Assembly: GCF_965656765.1 (NCBI RefSeq)
Contig: NZ_CBFHLV010000012.1
Location: forward strand, 1-64,000
Length of the DNA stretch: 64,000 nucleotides
Reading direction: 5' to 3'
From: Marivita sp965656765
GTDB lineage: Bacteria > Pseudomonadota > Alphaproteobacteria > Rhodobacterales > Rhodobacteraceae
In this document: positions 44,079-52,083 of the stretch, piece after piece
Layout: each line of letters begins with the position of its first letter
Numbering within the stretch: position 1 is the stretch's first letter
Notes under the pieces: model-generated
Database searches by the model: none
What the model saw: only the letters and a program-made list of their open reading frames with translations
What the model was told of the DNA's origin: nothing
Translations under genes and position numbers: made by a program

Positions 44079-44549
44079 TCATCCCATGCCTTTGATCTCG
44101 GATGGAAATGCGTCTGGCATAATTGCGTCTGGCAACCCGCCTGCGTCGAGCGGTATCGCGTAATTCGCCGTGGCAATCCGCCAGTGTTGCCCGCACCGCA
44201 GCAGTGTCGACTGAACCGCAAAGGGTTGGTTGGCAAGCACTCCATTCGAAAAAAGCTGCGTCACCGCCGTGGCAAGTATGTTGTGCGGCGTCACGAATTC
44301 GGCAGAGATCAATTGGCGGGCAATATTGTCCACCTCCAGCCGCTGGAACTCTGCCTGCATCCGGTCAAACAGCATGCGCAGGTCTTCTTCGGTTTCCAGA
44401 ACAGCAAATCCCTGCAGTGTCACATGCTCATGCGGCAACATGAACGCTCGCGCAAACAGCGTGAAATCATTCGCGAAATAGGCTGCCTTTGTCATATCAA
44501 GCAACGCGTAACCTATCTCGTAGGCCGTTCTATGATCGTTGCCGGACAC
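44079..44549 (-). CDS. SnoaL/NTF2-like protein, copy 2
   Basis: From GTG at 44549 this is a 156-residue protein. It has IGYALLDMTKAAYFANDFTLFARAFMLP, aligning residue for residue with the other copy, and ends in a strand pair (LLRCGQHWRIATANYAIPL). The start is uncertain: the ATG at 44495 is shorter but would cut the region shared with the paralogue. It lies 4 bp after the thiolase stop. Confidence 0.6.
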   Translation of the reverse strand: MSGNDHRTAYEIGYALLDMTKAAYFANDFTLFARAFMLPHEHVTLQGFAVLETEEDLRMLFDRMQAEFQRLEVDNIARQLISAEFVTPHNILATAVTQLFSNGVLANQPFAVQSTLLRCGQHWRIATANYAIPLDAGGLPDAIMPDAFPSEIKGMG

Positions 44550-44553
44550 GGAC

Positions 44554-45765
44554 CTAGACGCGTTCAATGATTGTAGCGGCCCCCATGCCCGAGGCGATGC
44601 ACAACGTGGCAAGGCCTGTGCCTTTGCCCGTGCGTTCTAACTCGTCCAACAGTGTGCCGATGATGATCGCGCCGGTTGCCCCCAGCGGGTGACCCATGGC
44701 GATCGACCCACCGTTCACGTTCACCTTGTCAGTGTCTACGTCGAAGGCTTGCATGAAGCGCAGTACAACCGATGCGAAGGCTTCGTTCACTTCGAAAAGG
44801 TCAATATCGCTGATGCTCATACCGGTGTCCGCAAGGATTTTCTCGGTCACAGGAACTGGCCCGGTCAGCATGATGGTCGGATCAGTGCCGATTTTGGCGG
44901 TGGCCCTAATTCGCGCGCGAGGTTTCAGTCCCCATTTCTCGCCGAATTCTTTGTTGCCGATCAAAACGCCCGCAGCGCCGTCAACGATGCCAGACGAATT
45001 GCCGGCATGGTGGATGTGATTTATCCGCTCCAGATGCGGATACTTCATAAGCGCAATGGCATCGAATCCGGGCATCACTTCGCCCATCTGCTGAAACGAC
45101 GGGTTCAGCGCGCCAAGGCTCTGCATATCCGTGGTCGGGCGCATGTATTCGTCATGATCGAGGATTGGCAAACCATTCTGGTCGCGCACAGTCAGCATCG
45201 ACTTGGCAAAGCGATTGTCATCCCACGCCGCCTTGGCACGCCGTTGGCTTTCGACCGCCAGACTGTCCGCGTCATCGCGGCTGAAGCCATATTCCGTCGC
45301 GATAATGTCAGCCGAAATCCCCTGTGGAACGAAATAGGTCTCCATCGCAACAGACGGATCGACGGCAATTGCCGCCCCATCGCTGCCCATCGCCACACGG
45401 CCCATCATCTCGACCCCGCCGGCGATATAGGCTTCACCCGCGCCACCGCGCACCTGGTTGGCGGCCAGGTTCACCGCTTCCATGCCTGACGCACAGAACC
45501 GGTTGATCGCGAGTCCGGGAATGGATTGATCAAGCCCCGAGGCCAAGACGGCAGTGCGCGCAAGGCAACCGCCCTGTTCGCCCACTTGCGTGACATTGCC
45601 CCAGATCACGTCTTCGAACGCATGACCCTCAAGCCCGTTTCGGTCCTTCACAGCGTCCAGCACCTGCGCCGACAGCCGTACCGATGTCACCTCATGCAAG
45701 CTGCCGTCCTTGCGGCCCTTGCCTCGTGGTGTGCGAACGGCGTCGTAGATATACGCTTCAGTCAT
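44554..45765 (-). CDS. Acetyl-CoA C-acyltransferase (thiolase)
   Basis: The 403-residue thiolase completes beta-oxidation. It has the nucleophile region NRFCASGMEAVNLAANQVRGG (Cys ~93), NGGSIAMGHPLGATGA and the second Cys in TLCIASGMGAA. It starts 13 bp after the GST gene ends and precedes fadJ in the same direction, so it likely plays the FadA/FadI role for FadJ. Confidence 0.93.
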   Translation of the reverse strand: MTEAYIYDAVRTPRGKGRKDGSLHEVTSVRLSAQVLDAVKDRNGLEGHAFEDVIWGNVTQVGEQGGCLARTAVLASGLDQSIPGLAINRFCASGMEAVNLAANQVRGGAGEAYIAGGVEMMGRVAMGSDGAAIAVDPSVAMETYFVPQGISADIIATEYGFSRDDADSLAVESQRRAKAAWDDNRFAKSMLTVRDQNGLPILDHDEYMRPTTDMQSLGALNPSFQQMGEVMPGFDAIALMKYPHLERINHIHHAGNSSGIVDGAAGVLIGNKEFGEKWGLKPRARIRATAKIGTDPTIMLTGPVPVTEKILADTGMSISDIDLFEVNEAFASVVLRFMQAFDVDTDKVNVNGGSIAMGHPLGATGAIIIGTLLDELERTGKGTGLATLCIASGMGAATIIERV

Positions 45766-45778
45766 TCTGTTCTCCGTC

Positions 45779-46417
45779 TCAGGCCCGATCCGCAGGGGAT
45801 CCGGGCATCAAATCGTATGGGTGTTTCCAGCCGGGCAGGGCTTCGATGCCTGAAAGCCAGCGGTCGATATTGGGCCAGTCCGCACGGTTGAACCCGAACG
45901 GCTCGGGGTAAAAAAGGTAACCGCAACACGAGATATCGGCATTTGTGATCCCGTCACCAATAATCCAGTCGCGCCCCTCGAGATGTGCATTGAGCACGTC
46001 ATACGCTGCGCTTAGCCGGCCCTGCATGAACTTGATCACCTCATTGGGCCGCTTGTCCTCTGGCAGGAAGTTCATCAAGAACCGCGTCATTCCAGCTTGT
46101 GACGACAGCTTGTGATTGTCCCAGAACACCCACCGCATCACCTCGCGCGCCTCTTCTGGGGTCGCCCCACCGAATTTGCCTGATGTCTCGGATACATACA
46201 TCTGAATCACACCGGATTGAGTTAGCCGCACGTCGCCGTCGACCAATACGGGCGCCTCGCCCATCGGATTAATGTCGGCGCGATACTCCGGTGTACGGGT
46301 CTCACCGCCAAAGAAATCCACCTTCACTGGTTTCCAATCGAGGCCGCTGAGTTCCAGCGCAAGGGCTGCCTTGTAGGCGTTGCCGCTTTCGCCAAAGCAA
46401 TAGAGTTGGATGGTCAT
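45779..46417 (-). CDS. Glutathione S-transferase family protein
   Basis: The 212-residue protein has a thioredoxin-like N-terminal domain (QLYCFGESGNAYKAALALELSGL, cis-Pro in GEAPVLVDGD). The helical C-terminal domain has WIIGDGITNADISCCGYLFY. The catalytic Ser/Cys position holds Ser (GESGNAYK). Its place in the acyl-CoA cluster is unexplained; it may detoxify a pathway product. Confidence 0.88.
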   Translation of the reverse strand: MTIQLYCFGESGNAYKAALALELSGLDWKPVKVDFFGGETRTPEYRADINPMGEAPVLVDGDVRLTQSGVIQMYVSETSGKFGGATPEEAREVMRWVFWDNHKLSSQAGMTRFLMNFLPEDKRPNEVIKFMQGRLSAAYDVLNAHLEGRDWIIGDGITNADISCCGYLFYPEPFGFNRADWPNIDRWLSGIEALPGWKHPYDLMPGSPADRA

Positions 46418-46458
46418 GGTGTCTGGTCCTCGACATTCGGTTCTTGCCGGATAAGACA

Positions 46459-46696
46459 GGATGCCTCCGGCAGGAGTTTATCCGGCAAGATGAAGCTGGA
46501 ATCGGTCTCTTCTTTACGACCCGTTAAGGTTAACTGCCCCACATTAGGTATACATGGCAGACTGGAGAGTTGAGCCATGTGCAAGGTGAAGCCACGCCGA
46601 CAGTGCCTGAGGCCGCGTGGTAAAGAGGCCAACTGGCGGGGTGGAGCTTGTCGCGCTCCTTCATCTTGCCAGATAAACTCCCGCCGGAGGCATTCC
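46459..46696. repeat. Roseobacter-type intergenic inverted repeat
   Basis: GGATGCCTCCGGCAGGAG...GGCAAGATGAAG (46459-46495) is repeated inverted at 46659-46696 with few differences. The CCTCCGG-GGGAGT-AAGATGAAG word is a common intergenic repeat of Roseobacter genomes in my recollection. It fills the 310-bp gap between the GST and acyl-CoA dehydrogenase genes. I see no gene inside it. Confidence 0.75.
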
Positions 46697-46727
46697 GCAT
46701 TCTCCGTTTGCACGACCTCTCGATGCA

Positions 46728-47867
46728 TCAAAGCGCCCTCGCAATCAGTTCTTTCATGATCTCGTTCGTACCGCCATAGATCCGCTGAACACGCGCATCA
46801 GCCCACATTTCAGCAACGGCGTATTCCTGCATATAGCCATAGCCACCATGCAGCTGCACACATTCATCAAGCACTTCGCCCTGCGTGTCCGACAGCCAGT
46901 ATTTCGCCATCGCGGCCTTCTCAACCGTCAGTTCGCCTCGCAAGTGCTCTTCCATGCAATTGTCTAGAAACGCGCGCGCCACAGTGGTCTTGGTCTTGCA
47001 TTCCGCCAGCTTGAAGCGGGTATTCTGGAACTGAGTCAGCGGCCCGCCAAACGCTTCGCGTTCCTTGCAATAGGTGATGGTGCGCGCAACCGCGCCTTCC
47101 ATCGCGCCAACAGCGCCACAGCCGATGATGAGGCGTTCTTGCGGCAACTGCTTCATCATTTGATAGAAACCTTGGCCTTCCTCGCCGCCAAGCAGGTTCT
47201 CCGGCGCAATCTCGACATTGTCAAAAAACAGCTCTGAGGTATCCGCAGCGTGGCATCCGATCTTTTCGAGATTACGCCCGCGCTGAAAGCCCTCTGCGCC
47301 GTCAGTTTCCACGACGACCAAAGACGTTCCTTTGGATCCGAGCGACGGATCAGTCTTGGCCGCGACGATGATGAGGTTGGCATGCTGGCCGTTGGTTATG
47401 AAGGTCTTTTGTCCCGACAGTTTGTAGGCGTTGCCGTCCTTGACCGCACGGGTCTTGAGACCCTGCACATCTGACCCACCAGAGGGTTCGGTCATTGCCA
47501 GGGCGCCGACCAGTTCGCCCGTGACCATTTTCGGCAGCCAGCGTTTCTTTTGCTCTTCCGTGCCATAGGCCAGGACATAATGCGCAACGATGCCGGAATG
47601 GATGCCATGGCCCCAAGACGCCAGATTGGCGCGGCCCGCTTCCATCAGGATCACAGCCTCATGGCCGAAGTCGCCACCAACCCCGCCGTATTCTTCCGGC
47701 ACGGACGGGCAGAGCAATCCAAGCTCTCCAGCCTGTTGCCATGTCTCCGGGTCCATCTGACCTTGTTTGCGCCATGTGTCATACAAAGGCTGCCACTCGG
47801 TCTCGATAAATTTCGCGGTCATCTCGGCGAGCATGGCGTGCTCGTCGGTCATCCAGCTTGATCGCAT
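46728..47867 (-). CDS. Acyl-CoA dehydrogenase
   Basis: The 379-residue flavoenzyme has the FAD/substrate motifs ALAMTEPSGGSDVQGLKTRA and KTFITNGQHANLIIVAAKT, and the C-terminal RIYGGTNEIMKELIARAL. The catalytic Glu of short/medium-chain members lies in the usual LHGGYGYMQEYAVAEMW segment or IYGGTNEI. It lies 27 bp after a 70-residue gene on the same strand. Confidence 0.92.
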   Translation of the reverse strand: MRSSWMTDEHAMLAEMTAKFIETEWQPLYDTWRKQGQMDPETWQQAGELGLLCPSVPEEYGGVGGDFGHEAVILMEAGRANLASWGHGIHSGIVAHYVLAYGTEEQKKRWLPKMVTGELVGALAMTEPSGGSDVQGLKTRAVKDGNAYKLSGQKTFITNGQHANLIIVAAKTDPSLGSKGTSLVVVETDGAEGFQRGRNLEKIGCHAADTSELFFDNVEIAPENLLGGEEGQGFYQMMKQLPQERLIIGCGAVGAMEGAVARTITYCKEREAFGGPLTQFQNTRFKLAECKTKTTVARAFLDNCMEEHLRGELTVEKAAMAKYWLSDTQGEVLDECVQLHGGYGYMQEYAVAEMWADARVQRIYGGTNEIMKELIARAL

Positions 47868-47893
47868 GTGGCTCCCCTCCCGGACCTGATGCG

Positions 47894-48106
47894 TTATCTC
47901 TTGCGCGCCTCGAGCTCTGCATTGAACAGCCTGAGCCGGTGTCCCAGCGCCTCGGAATCCGTGACGCTGTCGAAGTTCTCAAAAAGGAATGACAGGGCCT
48001 CACCTTCGTCCAAACCCGCATCGTCGGCAAACCGTTTAAGGCGGCGATAACCGTCTTCTGTCATGGCCGCCGGAAAGCGGCGGGTCAGGCGAAAGCGTTT
48101 CGGCAT
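47894..48106 (-). CDS. 70-residue hypothetical in the acyl-CoA cluster
   Basis: The protein is basic at its N-terminus (PKRFRLTRRFPAAM) and then helical (TEDGYRRLKRFADDAGLDEGEALSFLFENF), which could be a ribbon-helix-helix-like regulator fold. Function is unknown. It is placed between two acyl-CoA dehydrogenase genes, 37 bp from one and 26 bp from the other, so it is part of the operon. Confidence 0.6.
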   Translation of the reverse strand: MPKRFRLTRRFPAAMTEDGYRRLKRFADDAGLDEGEALSFLFENFDSVTDSEALGHRLRLFNAELEARKR

Positions 48107-48143
48107 GTCATCCCTTTTAGGATGGGTCTGTCACCCACCTTGT

Positions 48144-49925
48144 TTAGAAGTTTGCGGCCTCCAGTGCCATCACAGGGTCGGCCCCGGTTTCGATCCGGGC
48201 CAGGTGCATTTTGGTCGCCGGAAGCTGTCGTGCCATGTAGTAGCGCCCGGTGGCCAGCTTTGTCTCGTAGAACGCCACGTCCGATGCACCGTCTGTCAAA
48301 GCTTTAGAGGCTGCAAGCCCCATCCGCGCCCACATGTAGCCAAGGCAGACATGGCCAAACATATGCATGAAGTCATAGGACCCCGCCAAAGCGTTGTTCG
48401 GGTTCTTCATACCATTTTGCATGAAGTACATCGCCGCCGCTTGCAGATCCTTGGAGGCCGATTTCAAGGGGTCAAGAAACTCGCGGTCGAACGCCTCGTC
48501 TTGCCCCTTAGCTTCAGCAGCAAACGTCTTGATCATGTCAAAGAACGCCATGACATGCTTGCCGCCATCCTGCGCCAACTTGCGGCCCACGAGATCAAGT
48601 GCCTGAATGCCGTTGGCACCTTCGTAGATCATGGCGATCCGGGCGTCGCGAGCGAATTGGGACATTCCCCATTCTTCGATGTAGCCGTGCCCGCCATAAA
48701 CCTGCTGGGCGTTCACCGCCATCTCGAAGCCCTTGTCTGTCTGGAACCCTTTGATGATCGGGGTCAGCAAGGAAATCAGGCCATCGGCGGTCGCGTCATC
48801 GTTTTTATGTGCCCGGTCGATCAGATAAGACCCCCAATAGGTGAAGGCACGCGCACCTTCGACAAAGCTCTTCTGGTCCATCAGATTGCGCCGAATATCG
48901 GGGTGCACGATAATTGGGTCAGCGGATTTCTCGGGCGCCTTGGCGCCTGTCACATCCCGCCCCTGAAGCCGGTCATTCGCATAGGCTACGGCGTTCTGAT
49001 AGGCCACTTCCGCCTGTGCATAGCCCTGCAAGCCAACGCCAACGCGCGCTTCGTTCATCATCGTGAACATCGCACGCATACCCTTATGCGCCTCACCCAC
49101 AAGATAGCCCGTCGCGTCGTCATAGTTCATCACACAGGTCGCGTTGCCGTGGATGCCCATCTTCTCTTCGATCTTACCGACGGACACGCCGTTGCGGTCG
49201 CCCAAAGTGCCATCATCGTTGACGATGAATTTCGGTACGATGAAAAGCGACACCCCTTTGATGCCGTCCGGTCCACCGGGGATTTTCGCCAGAACGAGGT
49301 GAATGATATTCTCGGCCATGTCGTGATCGCCAGCCGAGATAAAGATCTTTTGACCCGTCACCTTGTAGCTGCCGTCGTCCTGAGGGACTGCCTTGGTGCG
49401 CATCATACCCAGATCTGTGCCGCAATGCGGTTCTGTCAGGTTCATGGTGCCCGTCCATTCGCAGGTCGTCATCTTGGGCAGGTAGGTCTGTTTTTGATCG
49501 TCCGAGCCATGGATATAGATCGCCGAATAAGCCCCATGCGTCAGGCCTTGATACATTTGGAACGCCATGTTGGCGGATACAAATGGCTCCTGCGCGGCGG
49601 TCTGCATGATATAGGGCAGACCCTGGCCGCCATATTCCGGATCGCAATCAAGCGCGGTCCAACCGCCATCGCGCATCTGGTCGAATGCCTCTTTGAATCC
49701 GGCTGGTGTGCGCACCACGCCGTTCTCCAGAGTACATCCTTCGGTATCGCCAACCGCGTTGAGAGGCATCAACACCTCAGAGGCCAGCTTGCCTGCTTCT
49801 TCGATCACCGCGCCTGTGAAATCACGGTCAAGCTCGTTGTAACCCGGAATGTCCTGTTCCGAAGCGTTCAGAACATCTTGCAGAATGAACTGCATGTCTT
49901 TCAGAGGGGCGGTATAGCTTGGCAT
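48144..49925 (-). CDS. Acyl-CoA dehydrogenase with C-terminal extension (DmdC-like)
   Basis: The 593-residue protein is longer than ordinary acyl-CoA dehydrogenases (about 380) because of a ~150-residue helical C-terminal domain. It has NLTEPHCGTDLGMMRTKA, GQKIFISAGDHDM, YGGHGYIEEWGMSQFARDARIAMIYEG with Glu near the active site. The size and the MPSYTAPLKDMQFIL start resemble DmdC, the methylmercaptopropionyl-CoA dehydrogenase, though long-chain FadE-like use is possible. It starts 27 bp after the MerR gene. Confidence 0.88.
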   Translation of the reverse strand: MPSYTAPLKDMQFILQDVLNASEQDIPGYNELDRDFTGAVIEEAGKLASEVLMPLNAVGDTEGCTLENGVVRTPAGFKEAFDQMRDGGWTALDCDPEYGGQGLPYIMQTAAQEPFVSANMAFQMYQGLTHGAYSAIYIHGSDDQKQTYLPKMTTCEWTGTMNLTEPHCGTDLGMMRTKAVPQDDGSYKVTGQKIFISAGDHDMAENIIHLVLAKIPGGPDGIKGVSLFIVPKFIVNDDGTLGDRNGVSVGKIEEKMGIHGNATCVMNYDDATGYLVGEAHKGMRAMFTMMNEARVGVGLQGYAQAEVAYQNAVAYANDRLQGRDVTGAKAPEKSADPIIVHPDIRRNLMDQKSFVEGARAFTYWGSYLIDRAHKNDDATADGLISLLTPIIKGFQTDKGFEMAVNAQQVYGGHGYIEEWGMSQFARDARIAMIYEGANGIQALDLVGRKLAQDGGKHVMAFFDMIKTFAAEAKGQDEAFDREFLDPLKSASKDLQAAAMYFMQNGMKNPNNALAGSYDFMHMFGHVCLGYMWARMGLAASKALTDGASDVAFYETKLATGRYYMARQLPATKMHLARIETGADPVMALEAANF

Positions 49926-49952
49926 TGCGGGTCTCCCTAAAGCGGCTGTGGG

Positions 49953-50357
49953 TTATTCAGCGGCGCGTTTTGTCTGATCCATTGATGCGAGCATTTTCTC
50001 GCCCCAACGCATCTGTTCCTTAAGTTCGTCAATGGCCTCGGTCAGTTCATCACGCTGCGCTTCCATGTCTGAAAGGCGCTGTTGTGCGATCTCGTAGGTG
50101 CGGGCCAACTGTGTCTGCTGCTGGTCACCCATATGATAGAGGTCCAGAAGCTGGCGAATTTCTTCAAGGCTGAACCCAAAGCGTTTGCCGCGCAGAATCA
50201 GTTTAAGGCGTGCGCGGTCACGCTTGGTGAACAGTCGTTTCTGGCCTTCGCGGATCGGAAAAATCAGTTCCTTGGCTTCATAGAACCGCAAGGTGCGTGG
50301 CGTTACGTCGAACACGTCGCACATTTCCCTGATCGTCATGATGCGGTCGTCGGTCAT
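49953..50357 (-). CDS. MerR-family regulator, LiuR-like, copy 1
   Basis: The 134-residue protein has the MerR winged helix MTIREMCDVFDVTPRTLRFYEAKELIFPIREGQKR, then LKLILRGKRFGFSLEEIRQLL and a coiled coil (QQRLSDMEAQRDELTEAIDEL). The start at 50357 avoids an N-terminal extension. It heads the acyl-CoA operon, and a TTACGTTGACGTAA-type operator pair lies in its promoter. LiuR-type MerR proteins control branched-chain or fatty acid degradation. Confidence 0.88.
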   Translation of the reverse strand: MTDDRIMTIREMCDVFDVTPRTLRFYEAKELIFPIREGQKRLFTKRDRARLKLILRGKRFGFSLEEIRQLLDLYHMGDQQQTQLARTYEIAQQRLSDMEAQRDELTEAIDELKEQMRWGEKMLASMDQTKRAAE

Positions 50358-50425
50358 TTCATCATCCTTTTCGGTGCTGTCATGGCATCGAAATGCGAAG
50401 GCTGAGGTCTTCTTACAATGGGAAT

Positions 50426-50472
50426 TTACGTTGACGTAACTCAGACGCCACGTCACTTTTGCGTTGACGTAA
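50426..50472. promoter_or_regulatory. Two MerR-type palindromic operators
   Basis: TTACGTTGACGTAA (50426-50439) is a palindrome with a TG centre. A second copy TTGCGTTGACGTAA (50459-50472) follows 33 bp later. This closely resembles the LiuR motif of alpha/gamma-proteobacteria as I recall it. They lie upstream of the MerR gene at 50357 and suggest autoregulation with the downstream operon. Confidence 0.7.
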
Positions 50473-50636
50473 GATCAGGCAACGTCAGCCGCCTTTGGTC
50501 GAAATATTCTTTCAAAGCGCTTTGAGCGCACCATGAGCGGCAGGTCAGGTATTCCATACCCTGTGCTTGGTCCAAGGCCAGATCGACTCAGGTCATCCGA
50601 GATTCAACACTTCGCCACGCGGCCAAAAGAACGGTG

Positions 50637-51008
50637 TTAGCCGTCGAGCGTCTTGGCGGTGTCGTTGCGCAATGTCTGCAATTCGGTGATCGCGTCGTCC
50701 AGCTGCTTGCGCTGCTCGTCCAGCTCGGACAGTTGCCGGTCGGCCAGCTCGATCCATGCGCGCATCTGCGCTTGGGTGCCCTCGTTTTCGTAGATCAAGA
50801 GCCACTGACGGATGTCTTCAAGCTGAAATCCAAACTTTCGGCCTCGCAGGATCAACGTCATCCGCGCGACCTCTTTGGGGCCATAAAACCGCGATCGTCC
50901 TTCGCGTTCAGGCTGCAAGAGTTCGATATACTCGTAGTATCGCAATGTGCGCGGCGTCACATCGAACTTCGCGCACATGTCTTTGAAACTCAGACGCTGG
51001 TCGGTCAT
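50637..51008 (-). CDS. MerR-family regulator, copy 2
   Basis: The 123-residue protein is a paralogue of the regulator at 49953-50357: SFKDMCAKFDVTPRTLRYYEYIELLQPEREGRSR, then MTLILRGRKFGFQLEDIRQWLL and a coiled-coil tail. The start at 51008 gives the normal length; longer frames read through the divergent promoter. It is divergent from two thioesterase genes, its most likely targets. Confidence 0.88.
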   Translation of the reverse strand: MTDQRLSFKDMCAKFDVTPRTLRYYEYIELLQPEREGRSRFYGPKEVARMTLILRGRKFGFQLEDIRQWLLIYENEGTQAQMRAWIELADRQLSELDEQRKQLDDAITELQTLRNDTAKTLDG

Positions 51009-51128
51009 ATTGTCCCCTTCTCCCAGCCTGACCATAAAAGCGACCCTCGGTAAGGGCAACCACAGCGTGCCATGTCTGGCATCACAGCGGATTCCAGCGT
51101 AAACGAAGGCAAAGGACAAGGGACGCAT

Positions 51129-51551
51129 ATGACCGCCGACAAAGCCAAGATCGCGCGCCAGTTTATCCAGACCATCCCACATTCCCAGGCGCTGGGTATG
51201 CAGATTACAGCGCTGGAAGACGGCATGGCCGAAATTACCATGCCCTATGATGAACGCTTTATCGGCGACCCCAAAACGCGGGTGATTCACGGTGGCGCGG
51301 TGTCGGCATTGATGGACACGTGCGGCGGTGCCGCAGTGATGAGCCACCCGGATGCCCCCGCAGGTACCGCGACGATCGACCTGCGCATCGACTACATGCG
51401 CGCTGCAACCCCGGGTCAGGCCATCACAGCACGGGCCGAGGTCTATCACATCACCCGTTCGGTCGCCTTTGTCCGCGCTACCGCATGCGACGCCGATACA
51501 GACCGCCCCGTCGCCACCGCCACCGGCGCCTTCACCGTGGAGGGCCGCTGA
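51129..51551 (+). CDS. PaaI-like acyl-CoA thioesterase, first of two
   Basis: The 140-residue hotdog-fold protein has VIHGGAVSALMDTCGGAAVM and TIDLRIDYMRAATPGQAITARAEVY, where the helix Asp and the DYMR turn are typical of PaaI-type members. The ATG at 51129 is the MTADKAKIARQF start. Its stop is one base from the start of the second thioesterase gene. Confidence 0.85.
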   Translation: MTADKAKIARQFIQTIPHSQALGMQITALEDGMAEITMPYDERFIGDPKTRVIHGGAVSALMDTCGGAAVMSHPDAPAGTATIDLRIDYMRAATPGQAITARAEVYHITRSVAFVRATACDADTDRPVATATGAFTVEGR

Positions 51552-51552
51552 C

Positions 51553-52083
51553 ATGGCACGCAAAGCCCCCGAACCTGTACAGGTTGTCAAACAACGCCGC
51601 GATGCCGCGCTGAATGCGCTGGTCAGCGGTGTGCCGTATATCAACTTCATGGGCATCAGCTTTGACCGGCGCGGCGATGAATTGACGGGCCTTCTGTCCT
51701 TTGATGACAAGCTGATCGGAAACCCGATGCTGCCCGCAATCCACGGCGGCGTCACGGCGGCCTTTCTCGAAGTGACGGCGGTCATCTCGCTCAGTTGGGC
51801 CTATATCTGGGAAGACTTTGAAAGCGGCAGCTTGGATGTCGAGGCGATGGCAGCAGGAGACCTGCCCCGCCTGCCCAAGACAATCGATTTTACCGTCGAC
51901 TACCTGCGCTCCGGACTGCCGCGCGACGCCTATGCTCGCGCTACGATCACCCGTGCCGGGCGGAGATACGCATCGGTGCAGGCTGTCGCGTGGCAAGATA
52001 ATCGGGACCGGCCTTTCGCGCAGGCAACAGCACATTTCTTGATGCCAAGGCCCGACCAAACGTCCGATTCATCCAGTGACTGA
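51553..52083 (+). CDS. PaaI-like acyl-CoA thioesterase, second of two
   Basis: The 176-residue hotdog-fold protein has MGISFDRRGDELTGLL, AIHGGVTAAFLEVTAVISLSW, and TIDFTVDYLRSGLPRDAYARATITRAG. The catalytic-helix Asp of the first copy is replaced by Glu (FLEVTAV). The two genes are one tandem, perhaps forming a heteromer, and overlap the MATE gene by 8 bp. Confidence 0.8.
   Translation: MARKAPEPVQVVKQRRDAALNALVSGVPYINFMGISFDRRGDELTGLLSFDDKLIGNPMLPAIHGGVTAAFLEVTAVISLSWAYIWEDFESGSLDVEAMAAGDLPRLPKTIDFTVDYLRSGLPRDAYARATITRAGRRYASVQAVAWQDNRDRPFAQATAHFLMPRPDQTSDSSSD

Noticed and set aside
48063..49940. A 625-codon ORF antisense to the long acyl-CoA dehydrogenase
   Set aside because: Same reason; the sense strand carries all family motifs and this one has none.
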